DNA of 64,000 nucleotides from Epithemia pelagica (taxonomy: Eukaryota > Bacillariophyta > Bacillariophyceae > Surirellales > Surirellaceae). The stretch spans positions 3,844,001 to 3,908,000 of the forward strand of contig OX337228.1 of assembly GCA_946965045.2 (NCBI GenBank). The letters are read 5' to 3'. The translations under genes and the position numbers were made by a program. The notes below the pieces were generated by a model, which ran no database searches, was not told the DNA's origin, and worked only from the letters and a program-made list of their open reading frames with translations. Below are positions 7,820 to 16,774 of the stretch, piece after piece (the first letter of the stretch is position 1; each line of letters starts with the position of its first letter).

Positions 7820-9217
7820 ATGGCATCCACCGCGTCACCCAGAAGATCCCCTTCGTCGTCGATGGCGGCGCCTAGGAGCAGTACTGCTCGCGAGGACACG
7901 TCGTCATCCAGCGGTGGTGGAATTGGAATGGAAGAATTACGAAGTTGGGCCATTACCATGTTACAAGCCTACAGTGGTGGAGGAGACCAGGCGGGGCCAT
8001 CGTCGCCCCAGACTCAAAAAGCCCAACAAGCTCGTGTCCAAGGCGCCACCAATGTCCAATCCATGAACGAATTGTTGCGTGCCGCACGCACCGGCGAGAA
8101 CGAACGCACACAAGGTCACTCTGCTTCGTCCAAGTGGACAGATCGATTGCGAGACAATGATCCTGACATGTTTCGACTGGACCTTAGTGCGGCCTTGTTG
8201 CGCGACATGACCAATGAGGAGAAACAGGATATCTTGCAGTCCATGGCCCGCAATACTTCTGTCCGTATCGTCCATTTGAGTGGTTTGCAAATGATGGAAT
8301 GTTGGACTCCAGAGGAATTCCAACAATTGGTAGAAGCTGTTGGCCAGTTACCCAATTTGCAAGAATTGTTTGTCTTTCGGGGCAACAACCGGCACTTGTC
8401 AGAAGACTTGTTGGGCCGTGCGGTGGAATCGGCACAAGGATTGGAAGTTCTCATGTTATGGGGGTATGGCAAACTCGAGAACCATCCCGATTTTGCCGGT
8501 GTCTTGCGGCGGCATTCCAATTTGCGTCGCATTACCATTACGCTACCGGAAAAACGAGACTATGCCTGTATGGACATTTACGTCATGGGCTTTGCCGAAA
8601 TGATCAACTTGCAGTGTTTGAATCTTCGTGGAACGGGAAAACAAGTGGAACCCGTCGTTTCTCCCGAAGCCATGGGCGTCTTGATGTCGAGTCAATCGAT
8701 TGAATCCTTGTACATGGAACATGTCGGTTTGATTGATGACCATACCGACGTGATTTGCGATGAATTGCGCAACAACAACACGACCTTGGCCTTGTTGGAT
8801 CTCAAGGACAATTACTTTTCCGACGATGCCCTCTTTACCTTTGCGCAAGCCTTGCCACACAATCGGACCTTGCAATCCCTCGACTTGTCCGGTGTCCAAG
8901 TGACGGATCGAGGCGGTCGCGCCTTGGCGCAGGGCATGACCTCCAATTCCACCTTGACGCATTTGGAATTGGAAGGAACGGCGGCCAAATATGCCGACGA
9001 ATTTGCCATTGTCCCCGGTCGTCACGAACAAGCCGAATGGTACTGTGCATTGGATTACCAATTGCGCTTGAATCGAGCCGGTACGACGGGGAATCGCAAA
9101 AAGTTTGTCGAAGCTCTCAATGCCGTCAGCGATCATTTGGGCTGTCTCTACACCTTTGTTCGACAATCGCCGCACTATTGCGATTTGCATCCCCGAACGG
9201 CCACCGCCAGCTATTAA
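7820..9217 (+). CDS. Leucine-rich repeat (RNI-like) protein
   Basis: A single-exon gene of 465 residues; ATG at 7820 is in an ACC-ATG context. The Ser-rich N-terminus is low-complexity. From about residue 150 onward there are degenerate RNI/NLR-type leucine-rich repeats, for example LEVLMLWGYGKL, LQCLNLRGTG, LALLDLKDNYFSDD, LQSLDLSGVQVTD and LTHLELEGTA. The C-terminal ~80 residues hold a YQLRLNRAGTTG segment that I associate with large diatom LRR families. There is no signal peptide or membrane segment, so it is probably cytosolic or nuclear and acts by protein binding. The partner is unknown. Its promoter region has been interrupted by the copia element. Confidence 0.8.
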   Translation: MASTASPRRSPSSSMAAPRSSTAREDTSSSSGGGIGMEELRSWAITMLQAYSGGGDQAGPSSPQTQKAQQARVQGATNVQSMNELLRAARTGENERTQGHSASSKWTDRLRDNDPDMFRLDLSAALLRDMTNEEKQDILQSMARNTSVRIVHLSGLQMMECWTPEEFQQLVEAVGQLPNLQELFVFRGNNRHLSEDLLGRAVESAQGLEVLMLWGYGKLENHPDFAGVLRRHSNLRRITITLPEKRDYACMDIYVMGFAEMINLQCLNLRGTGKQVEPVVSPEAMGVLMSSQSIESLYMEHVGLIDDHTDVICDELRNNNTTLALLDLKDNYFSDDALFTFAQALPHNRTLQSLDLSGVQVTDRGGRALAQGMTSNSTLTHLELEGTAAKYADEFAIVPGRHEQAEWYCALDYQLRLNRAGTTGNRKKFVEALNAVSDHLGCLYTFVRQSPHYCDLHPRTATASY

Positions 9218-9445
9218 CACAATGAAAGACTTGTGAAATTTGGCCCTTGTTTCTTCCATACTTGTCGGTTGCCGCGGTGGCTCCTTTTTCCTGGCGCGTT
9301 CCAAAGTGACGACAGGATACAGTTGCATCATATAGTTACACTAAAATGCCTCGGTTTCATCCAACTCCTCGTGTGTGACTCTTGCGCTACCCCTAGAAGT
9401 ACCCGTAATATCCCGGACGGCTCCTCGTCTTGGTCGTTGTCGTTG
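9218..9445. other. Convergent spacer
   Basis: 228 bp lie between the stop codons of the LRR gene (+) and the methyltransferase (-). It must hold both 3' UTRs. Nothing else is seen. Confidence 0.6.
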
Positions 9446-10681
9446 TTAGGGGTTTTGGGCCGTGACGAGCAGCAATCGATCGTCAAACTGAATGGTCCCG
9501 TCGACAGGATGGATTCGATGGGCATGCAAGTGGGGAATGGTGCATTGGGCCGCGTGTTGCAATTCGTCGGCCGTAAAATGCGCAAAGGTACTCCACATTT
9601 GGTCTTGTACCATGGTTTGCCAGGTAGTCAGGGGCATGGTACAGGAATAGGGTGTCAATGCCATGGTGTGGACCGATTCATATCCAGCCTGTTGCAAGGC
9701 TTGGACAAACACCTCGACGGGTGGTTGATGAGCGGCCCAGACCTCCAAGGCTTGGGGCCACAGGGGATAATCCAAGTCGTATTGGGGACGGGTGACAATC
9801 CAGAGACGACCCTTGGACACGAGCCTCGTTCGCAATCCCTCGAAAATGGGCACACAGTCCTTCAAGGGAAAATGATGTACCACTTCCTTGAGCAAGACAA
9901 CCTGAAACGAGTTGGGTGGTGGCAGCATCCTGGACAACGACGTTGAAGACGACGACGAGGATGATGATACAGCACTCGAACGCTCGGTGGGGAGAATGAA
10001 TTCTTGCGCCGATGCTTGGACAAAGACAATCTCGTCGTCCTTGTTGTTGTCATCGTTGTTGTCCTGGGTTTGGTGATTGTTATTATTGGTGGTGTCCACA
10101 GACGGCGTCAAAAAGGGATCAACAACGACCGCGCGTCGTCGTGTGCCCTCGGTGGCGGATGGAAGGGAGGAAAGCAAATGACGGGTAAAATTGCCGGTTC
10201 CACCTCCCACATCCAGCAAGGCAACGGTAGACTCTTTCTGGTTGTTGTTGTCGTTGTGGTTGTTTGGGAAGGACGGCCAGTGGGGCACCAATTGTTGGGC
10301 GACATGATCCATGTAGGCGGTGGAGGAATAAAAAAAGGCATTTTGGTAGGACTGGGCCGATTGATGGTGTCCATAATGTTCTTGGACTAGTGTTGTTTCA
10401 TCCTGCAGGCGTGTCTGGTTCTCACCACGACAAGAAGAAGAAGGAGTGGTATTAGACACTGGTTGTGAGTCGTCCGGATGATCGTGGTCGTCCTGGTTCG
10501 TGTCGTGGGTGTCGTCGGCATGATGTGTCGTGCCGTTGGTCGGTGCGGTCGTCATGATGGCAACACTTGTTCGGGGTGATACTGGAATTCTCCGACGCGA
10601 ACGACTTGCGCGATTTGTGGTTGCCTCTACAACAATAAGGCTGGAGGACAAAGCGGTTTGAAGTAGACGAGGAACGAGCAT
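9446..10681 (-). CDS. SAM-dependent class I methyltransferase
   Basis: A single-exon frame of about 411 residues if started at 10681; a start at 10555 is equally possible. Motif I (LLDVGGGTGNFTRHLL) binds S-adenosylmethionine, followed by VVVDPFL (acidic loop) and VVLLKEVVHHF (post-motif block), as in UbiE or methyltransf_11-type enzymes. Asn-, Asp- and Ser-rich insertions separate the motifs. The longer N-terminus (MLVPRLLQTALSSS, then Arg/Ser-rich) could be an organelle presequence. The C-terminal half is unlike named families I know, so the substrate is unknown. It is divergent from the Trm1 gene. Confidence 0.75.
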   Translation of the reverse strand: MLVPRLLQTALSSSLIVVEATTNRASRSRRRIPVSPRTSVAIMTTAPTNGTTHHADDTHDTNQDDHDHPDDSQPVSNTTPSSSCRGENQTRLQDETTLVQEHYGHHQSAQSYQNAFFYSSTAYMDHVAQQLVPHWPSFPNNHNDNNNQKESTVALLDVGGGTGNFTRHLLSSLPSATEGTRRRAVVVDPFLTPSVDTTNNNNHQTQDNNDDNNKDDEIVFVQASAQEFILPTERSSAVSSSSSSSSTSLSRMLPPPNSFQVVLLKEVVHHFPLKDCVPIFEGLRTRLVSKGRLWIVTRPQYDLDYPLWPQALEVWAAHQPPVEVFVQALQQAGYESVHTMALTPYSCTMPLTTWQTMVQDQMWSTFAHFTADELQHAAQCTIPHLHAHRIHPVDGTIQFDDRLLLVTAQNP

Positions 10682-11026
10682 GGAGGCACTACACCATTCC
10701 CACCATTGGTCTCCGAGATTGTTTTGGAGGATGGCAAGAAATCCAAAATCCAACATCCAACCTCTGTTTGAGAACAAAATCGAAACTCCTGGCACGGCAC
10801 GCGCGTCGCGCATGAAAATCGAGGCGGCACAGCCCCCTGCCCGCGCATGCCCACGAGAACGAGACGTGCATGGGATCTTTTTGGTTTGTCTTGGCTTGGA
10901 TCTTTCGGGAGAGAATGCAGTCATTCTCTCGTCGTGTTACTGTCCATCATCTTCCTATTACATCTCTCTCTCAACTCTCTCTCTCTCATCAACCCATTTT
11001 GGTTGTAGCTTGTGGTTCTTTTGCGC
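10682..11026. promoter_or_regulatory. Divergent promoter, methyltransferase / TRM1
   Basis: 345 bp separate two methyltransferase genes transcribed away from each other. The TRM1 side has a CT-rich stretch (CTCTCTCTCAACTCTCTCTCTC, split around 10965-10990) just before its ATG. No TATA box is obvious. Confidence 0.45.
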
Positions 11027-13234
11027 ATGCAACGGAACAATCTCGGTTTGTTCTTCCCGCACGTGATTCTTGCACGACGAATCCTTGTCTCGTCTAGCCC
11101 GACGGCGATTGCCAGCAGCAGCACCACCACCACCCGTAACTCCTCGTTCCTTCAAAGGTCATTATTTCATTACAAGAGTATTCACCCAACAACCACCGCA
11201 AACAGAACCATCCCGACAAGTGCAAGACCCTTGACACACCTGAGGACCGTGGCCACCAGTAGGATGGACAAGAACAACAACGACAATGGCGACGACGACG
11301 CCAAGGGCACAGTCCCACCCCCCAAACAGGGACCCGCGACTTCCAACGCAGTACGCACCACGATTCGAGAAGGATCCGTGATTATGCATGTTCCGGCCGG
11401 TCAAGAATCGACCGTCTTTTACAATCCCGTCCAGGTGCAAAATCGAGATTTGAGCATTCTCATGATTTCTCTCTATGGACAACATCGGGCCATACAAATT
11501 GCCACCAAACACTATCAACAGCGTCTCAAGCAGCAAGGACAAGAACAAGAACAAAAACGAGAAACTCCACAACAACAAACCAAACAACCACCACCACCAG
11601 CCAAACTAGACACCAGCACGGCGTCCATCGAAACGGCCGTGGCCGACTATCAAGCTCGATTGCAAGCTCAACCGCAGTTGGCGGTCCAGGAATTGGCCTC
11701 CCGGGACAGTGCTCATGGCTTGTGCATTTTGGATGCCTTGGCTGCTTCGGGGTTACGATCCTTGCGGTATTGGAAGGAAATTCCCGGAGTCCATCACGTC
11801 ACCATTAACGATTTGGACCCGGCCGCGATTGAACGGGCACGCACCAATCTCACCGACAATCACTTGCAACACGAACAATTGGATCGCCAAACGCAATATC
11901 CACCACCACAACAACAACAAGAGGGTGATGGTGCGAATAAGGACACTGGTCCTCGTCGACGAAGTCGTGGTATTTGGATTCAATCGGGCGACGCCACAAC
12001 CGAATTGTACAACAGTCGACCCACGCAAAAGCTTCGCAAAGGCTTGGTCGCGACGGATGCCTCGTGGGATGTGATTGATTTGGATCCCTACGGATCCGCC
12101 GCTCCCTTTTTGGATGCGGCGATTCAAGGCGTGACCAATGGTGGCTTGATTGCCTGTACCTGTACCGACATGGCCGCCTTGGGCGGGTCTCGTGCGCACT
12201 TGTGTGTGGGGCGGTACGGGGCCATGCCCCTGGCCAAGGCACCCTACTTGCAGGAAATGGCCTTGCGCATCTTGTTGCAATCCATGGCCGTGACGGCCGC
12301 CAAATATGGACGAACCATTCATCCCGTCTTGTCGGTCGGCATGGATTTTTATGTCCGTGTCTTTGTCATGGTCCACGACGACAAGGGCGGTGTTCATTCC
12401 CTCTCCAAACACCTGGGCTACGTCTACCAATCGACTCAATGCGATTCCTTTGAGATTGTCCCCATGGGACACGAAAAGAATCCCCAACTCTTTGCCGCGG
12501 GACGAGCGCCTCCTCCCTGTGCGCAAAGTCCCAAGGGACAGTACAAAATTGGGGGTCCCATGTGGATTGGACCCATTCACGATGCCACCTTTGTCCAACG
12601 TGCGATCGAGACCCTGTCGTCGTCGTCATCCGATTCCGCATCATCATCATCATCATCGTCGTCGTCTGTAGTAAATGTCTCCTTATTGGCCACACGACAA
12701 CGCTTGTTGGGGTTACTCTTGTCCTGTCGCGATGAATTGCCGCATGTTCCCTTGTTTTATTCCTTGTCGGACATGGCCCGGACCTTGTCGGTTCCCACAC
12801 CGCCCACAGCCCTGGTCCGCAATGCCTTGGCCCACATGGGCCATGCCATGTCCGCCTTTCACAAGGAACCCAAGGCGCTCAAAACCACAGCCTCCTCCCA
12901 ACAACTCTGGGATATCCTCAAAGCCTGGGTCGCACGCGATCAAGACCAACAAACACGAAAACCACCCAAACCCGGCAGTGTGGCCGAATTCATTTGGCAA
13001 CAACCCATGGTCCATACCGTCGACTTTTCCAAACCTCCGCCATTGACGACGACAACGACGACGACGACGACTGCCATGGAACATGTTCGACGCTTTCCCA
13101 AAAACCCCAAGGCCTATTGGGGACCCAAAAAGGCTGCCACCGGACATGCTACTGGTCCACCCACCAAGAAACACAAGACGGAGGAATCCAAAGCCAAACC
13201 AGATGCCTCTACAACAGAACCGACGGAAGAATAG
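11027..13234 (+). CDS. TRM1: tRNA (guanine26-N2)-dimethyltransferase
   Basis: 735 residues, single exon. The enzyme dimethylates G26 of cytosolic and mitochondrial tRNAs with SAM. Family marks: TTIREGSVIMHVP and VFYNPVQVQNRDLS at the N-terminal side of the domain, LDALAASGLRSLRYW near residue 235 (SAM site), INDLDPAAIERA, the catalytic-type DLDPYGSAAPFLDAA near 351, CTCTDMAALGG, and the long GMDFYVRVFVMV block. The first ~78 residues are Arg/Ser/Thr-rich with few acids (MQRNNLGLFFPHVILARRIL), like a mitochondrial presequence. A second in-frame AUG at 11264 (MDKNN) would yield a cytosolic or nuclear form. Gln-, Ser- and Pro-rich insertions, including a Ser run coded by TCA/TCG repeats at 12620-12670, are outside the core. 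Confidence 0.93.
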   Translation: MQRNNLGLFFPHVILARRILVSSSPTAIASSSTTTTRNSSFLQRSLFHYKSIHPTTTANRTIPTSARPLTHLRTVATSRMDKNNNDNGDDDAKGTVPPPKQGPATSNAVRTTIREGSVIMHVPAGQESTVFYNPVQVQNRDLSILMISLYGQHRAIQIATKHYQQRLKQQGQEQEQKRETPQQQTKQPPPPAKLDTSTASIETAVADYQARLQAQPQLAVQELASRDSAHGLCILDALAASGLRSLRYWKEIPGVHHVTINDLDPAAIERARTNLTDNHLQHEQLDRQTQYPPPQQQQEGDGANKDTGPRRRSRGIWIQSGDATTELYNSRPTQKLRKGLVATDASWDVIDLDPYGSAAPFLDAAIQGVTNGGLIACTCTDMAALGGSRAHLCVGRYGAMPLAKAPYLQEMALRILLQSMAVTAAKYGRTIHPVLSVGMDFYVRVFVMVHDDKGGVHSLSKHLGYVYQSTQCDSFEIVPMGHEKNPQLFAAGRAPPPCAQSPKGQYKIGGPMWIGPIHDATFVQRAIETLSSSSSDSASSSSSSSSSVVNVSLLATRQRLLGLLLSCRDELPHVPLFYSLSDMARTLSVPTPPTALVRNALAHMGHAMSAFHKEPKALKTTASSQQLWDILKAWVARDQDQQTRKPPKPGSVAEFIWQQPMVHTVDFSKPPPLTTTTTTTTTAMEHVRRFPKNPKAYWGPKKAATGHATGPPTKKHKTEESKAKPDASTTEPTEE

Positions 13235-13415
13235 AACCTGCTACGGCCATGAGGACGAATTGTAAATAGTAACAAACCCTCTTTATAAATTATGTTGTAG
13301 ACATTATTGGATACAGAGCGAGTTGCAACAGAGCCAATGGAGTCCCAAAGCCAGGGTCCCCCCTCCTTTCTCCAAAGAAGAAGCCAGGTCGTTTCGGCCA
13401 CGATGCTCGAACTTA
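13235..13415. other. Convergent spacer
   Basis: 181 bp between the TRM1 stop and the protease stop, holding both 3' UTRs. No other feature is seen. Confidence 0.6.
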
Positions 13416-14942
13416 TTAATCATCCGAAGAACAGAGGTTGACTTGGAAACGGGCAAATTGAATGGTTTTACAGTAATTGTCATACTGGGCATCGTCACAG
13501 CAGGGTGGACCATTGGTCGAACAGAGACCGCCACGTCGGATGCAGTCGCTCATGGAAGCAGTCTCGGCGATTGCCGTGGTAGGCACGGTTGGCGTAACAG
13601 ATGGACGAAAGGATGGTGTTTGCGATGGAGAGGAGGATGGTGTTTGCGATGGAGAGTAGGAGGGTGTTTGCGATGGAGTGGAGGACGGTGTTTGCGATGG
13701 TATAGAGGAGGGCGTTTGAGATGGTGCCCCGGTGGGCGAGACAGATGGTACCGACGAGGGAGCCACGGAGGGGAACACGGATGGTTGCGTCGAAGGTGTC
13801 AATGATTCAGTAACGAAAACGCCAGTGCCGCCACACAAGGGGAGGAATCCTGTTTCGGCCGGGTCCGGGAGTGAGCCGCACACCACACTTTGGACCCAGG
13901 GTCGAATGTGACTCACGCGTGTATAGACTCCTAGTTTCCCCCATCCACCACATCCCTTGCCCCAACTGACAATGCCCACTTGTTCGGGGAACTCATTGCC
14001 CATGGATTCGGACACCATCAAGGGTCCCCCCGAATCACCATTGCAGGCATCTTTTCCTCCCTCCAAGAATCCCGCACAGACCATGCTGTCGGGATCGAGT
14101 TGACGGCCATAAAACATTTGGCAATACGATGCTACCCGAAATGGCACGTCTACTTTTTGAAGAGTTTCCACTTGTTGCGTACTCGATACGTTTGTTTGTC
14201 CCAAACCATAGACGGTCGCCGTGGTGTTATCTGGGACATCCTCCGTAACGAGGGATACTGGCTTGTGTGTACTGGCCAAGTCGGACAAGGAAATGGGAGT
14301 TTCCAAGGTGATAATGGCAACATCGTTGAGTAGCGAAGAGGACGTATAATTGGGGTGGAAGACGTAGGACACGGATCGAGAAAAGTAGGAAAGGCTGAAT
14401 CCACCCGTACTGTTCATTGTATGGGCACCAATCGCCACTGCTTCAATGCCATGGTTCAAATAATCGAGTCGGTTCTATAGAATAGGGAAGACCACAAACG
14501 GCCAGACAAGACCAAACTGCGTGTGAGAGAGACAGAGTAATACGTGACAGCAAGCAGCAATAGAACTAGCAGTTTCACGACAACGTACTTCTAAACAATG
14601 TGCCGCCGTCATGACATGACGTGACGAGAGTAACGACCCTCCACATTTTTGAAACTGGTACGTGTTACCCACAAGTGCTATCAAGGCCACATAAAAGGGA
14701 GCTTCCGACTCAGTGGCCGGTTGACCTCCGACGACATTCCTTCGTTGGTTCTGCAATATGGGACGAGCCTCGGTGCGACGAATGTGTGCATGGTCCCCCT
14801 CTTGTTTCGACGACGATGACGACGACAACAAGTGTCGTTGTTCCTCCGTGGATGAACCTCGCAGGGTCGAGCCGAATGACGGTGGGGCCCCTAACAACAC
14901 CACACAAATGAACCAATAGAGACGAAGAAAGCACATGAACAT
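13416..14942 (-). CDS. Secreted trypsin-like serine protease with Pro/Ser-rich tail
   Basis: Two exons, 14589-14942 and 13416-14474, with a 114-nt GTACGT...TATAG intron; joined product 470 residues. A signal peptide (MFMCFLRLYWFICVVLL, cleavage near GAPPSFG) precedes a propeptide and an activation-like site (RNVVGGQPA). The catalytic triad is visible: His in TAAHC (exon 1), Asp in LLNDVAIITL, Ser in GDSGGP. This is an S1A-family protease exported from the cell or to the wall. After the domain comes a tail of PSxxPS / SQTPSS repeats and a terminal Cys-rich module of about 45 residues (SDCIRRGGLC, CCDD). An upstream in-frame ATG at 15026 would add 28 residues before the signal sequence and is less likely. 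Confidence 0.9.
13611..13730. repeat. 24-bp coding minisatellite (about 5 units)
   Basis: Five imperfect copies of a 24-bp unit (plus-strand core GGTGTTTGCGATGG) encode the 8-residue Ser/Gln/Thr/Pro repeat in the protease tail. Because the unit is a multiple of three, copy-number change would keep the frame. Confidence 0.85.
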
Positions 14943-16774
14943 GATTGTGTTGGTGGTCTGTAAGAATGAGTCTTTTCCGTACACCAAACAAGAGCCAAAC
15001 AAGGAAGGGGCAACAAGAGCGTCCATGTGAGTTTGCGAGAGGTTCCATGGCGCAACGACACTCGAACTGAACCAACCTGATACAAGAGAGTTCTATCTAG
15101 CAAGGATTGACAATGCCCTTTGCTGGTTATGGGATGCTTCACGGTGGCAAGGCCACAAAAAAGTGGAATGCCCATCCATGATCTCGACAACCGACGACAG
15201 AGACACACACCAATAATGGAAAAATGAGACCACGACCAGTCCTGGACGCCGAGGCGAGGATGGCGCGGAAACCGTCTCGGACAGCGCTTGCAACGATCCG
15301 TTGGGTGTCGTACGGCACGATACAGCACGACGGGCGTGGATTCCCAAAGTCGCCGTCCGTCCATGGGTCCCTTTGGCAACCGTGGTCCACAAGCGTCAAA
15401 CGAATGCATGTGGGAAACGTCCCGGTCCCCAATGAAACACACATACGGTTGGCGGACGCGTCCCAATCGATCGTCTCGGATGCCTCGTTTGAGGATTACC
15501 AGTTCCACAGGGTGAGACTCCTTCTAGTGGGTCCCCTCAAGTGAACCACTCCGCCCACGGCACGATGACCCTCGAAGCTTCGAGAAGTGGCGAATGGGAA
15601 CCATTGCAACGTCGTCCATTTCCACAGATGGGACGACACTTGCACCAACCAGAAGAATCCAGTGACACATCATGCGCGTAAACAACCGCGTGAACAACCA
15701 GAAAAGCAATCATGGCTCGTTGGTGACACTCTTTGTGCGTTTTCAGGAGTGTTTGGACCAACCGCACTCAAAATGACCTTTCGTCACAACACTGTGATTG
15801 CTGCTCGGAACACGGGCGGATTCATTCCTTGTATTTCGTCCCCCCATCCATTTGTTTCTGGCTGGTACTTGTCTTCTAGGTTTATCGTTTTGCTCCTACC
15901 TAGTTCCCGCCGACTCTTCACTCTCTACTAGGCACAACTGGTCCCAATGGCGTGTTCCGCTCCTAGTGTCTTCCAATTCCGAGAGTCATGCATCCAGTGG
16001 AAAGTATTCTGTGCCCAGCGGATCATCCAAAAACCTTTCTGATTACTGGGTGTCCGTCCTCTAGGACCAGATGGTCCAGAGAAAAGCTTGTTCTCTTGCT
16101 CTGGTGGCGAGGTGCCGACAAACCATGATACTAGAGCATTGAAACAAGAGGAGCTTCCAAGAAGTCTTGCTACCTATATATGGGTCCCTTGTCCCTTCGT
16201 CTGCATCCCGCCAATTTACAACAAGAGAACTGGTTCTTCTCGAGAGTCTCTAGGTAGGTAGAGATACTAGCGAGGTAGTCTTTTGGCCCCAATAGTTGTG
16301 TCGTTGTCGGTTGGATGGAACTCGTCATGCCACCTCGCTCGTGCCACGAGCACAAGCCAGACGAACGAACGTGCCAGATCCAAAAAATTTCATAGGTGGG
16401 ACCAAATTTTATCGAAACTCGGGTCCGGTCCGAGCTGGAAATGACCCCTCACGCCGGGCGGCAATTCTGTATCCAATGATTTCATAGGCCAACCCAAGAA
16501 GGATTGGCATTGCCCATCGCAAGTCGTGCCTTCCAAAGAGCGCACTCGCCGAAACATGTAGCAAAACGCTACACTACAACGGTGCGTGTGGCGGTCCTTC
16601 GTGCAAGAAGTGGAAAAAGCAATAATATACCAAGTATATTGGAGACCTAGTCAGAGAATCCTTTGTGTGGAAGAGGTGACAACAAGGACGAACCAGGAAC
16701 AAACGTCCTCATTCACCCTCGTTGCCAACCTCGAATCTCCTTTGCTTAGTGTTCACCTCTGCCTGGTGATCATC
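14943..16774. other. About 1.8 kb without a confident gene
   Basis: Several open frames (for example 15224-15544 on +, 14891-15508 on -) lack recognisable domains and overlap one another. A plus-strand segment at 15460-15655 has somewhat protein-like composition in two successive frames, so a small, poorly conserved or degraded gene is possible. The left end must contain the promoter of the protease gene and the right end that of the PLC-like gene. Confidence 0.4.

Noticed and set aside
14891-15508. Minus-strand open frame of 205 codons upstream of the protease
   Set aside because: It overlaps the protease signal-peptide exon in another frame, and has no domain and no coding-like composition.
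15224-15544. Plus-strand frame of 106 codons, possibly continuing in another frame to about 15655
   Set aside because: No credible intron joins the two parts (only ~20 nt between plausible sites), and no family resemblance. Kept only as a possible decayed gene.
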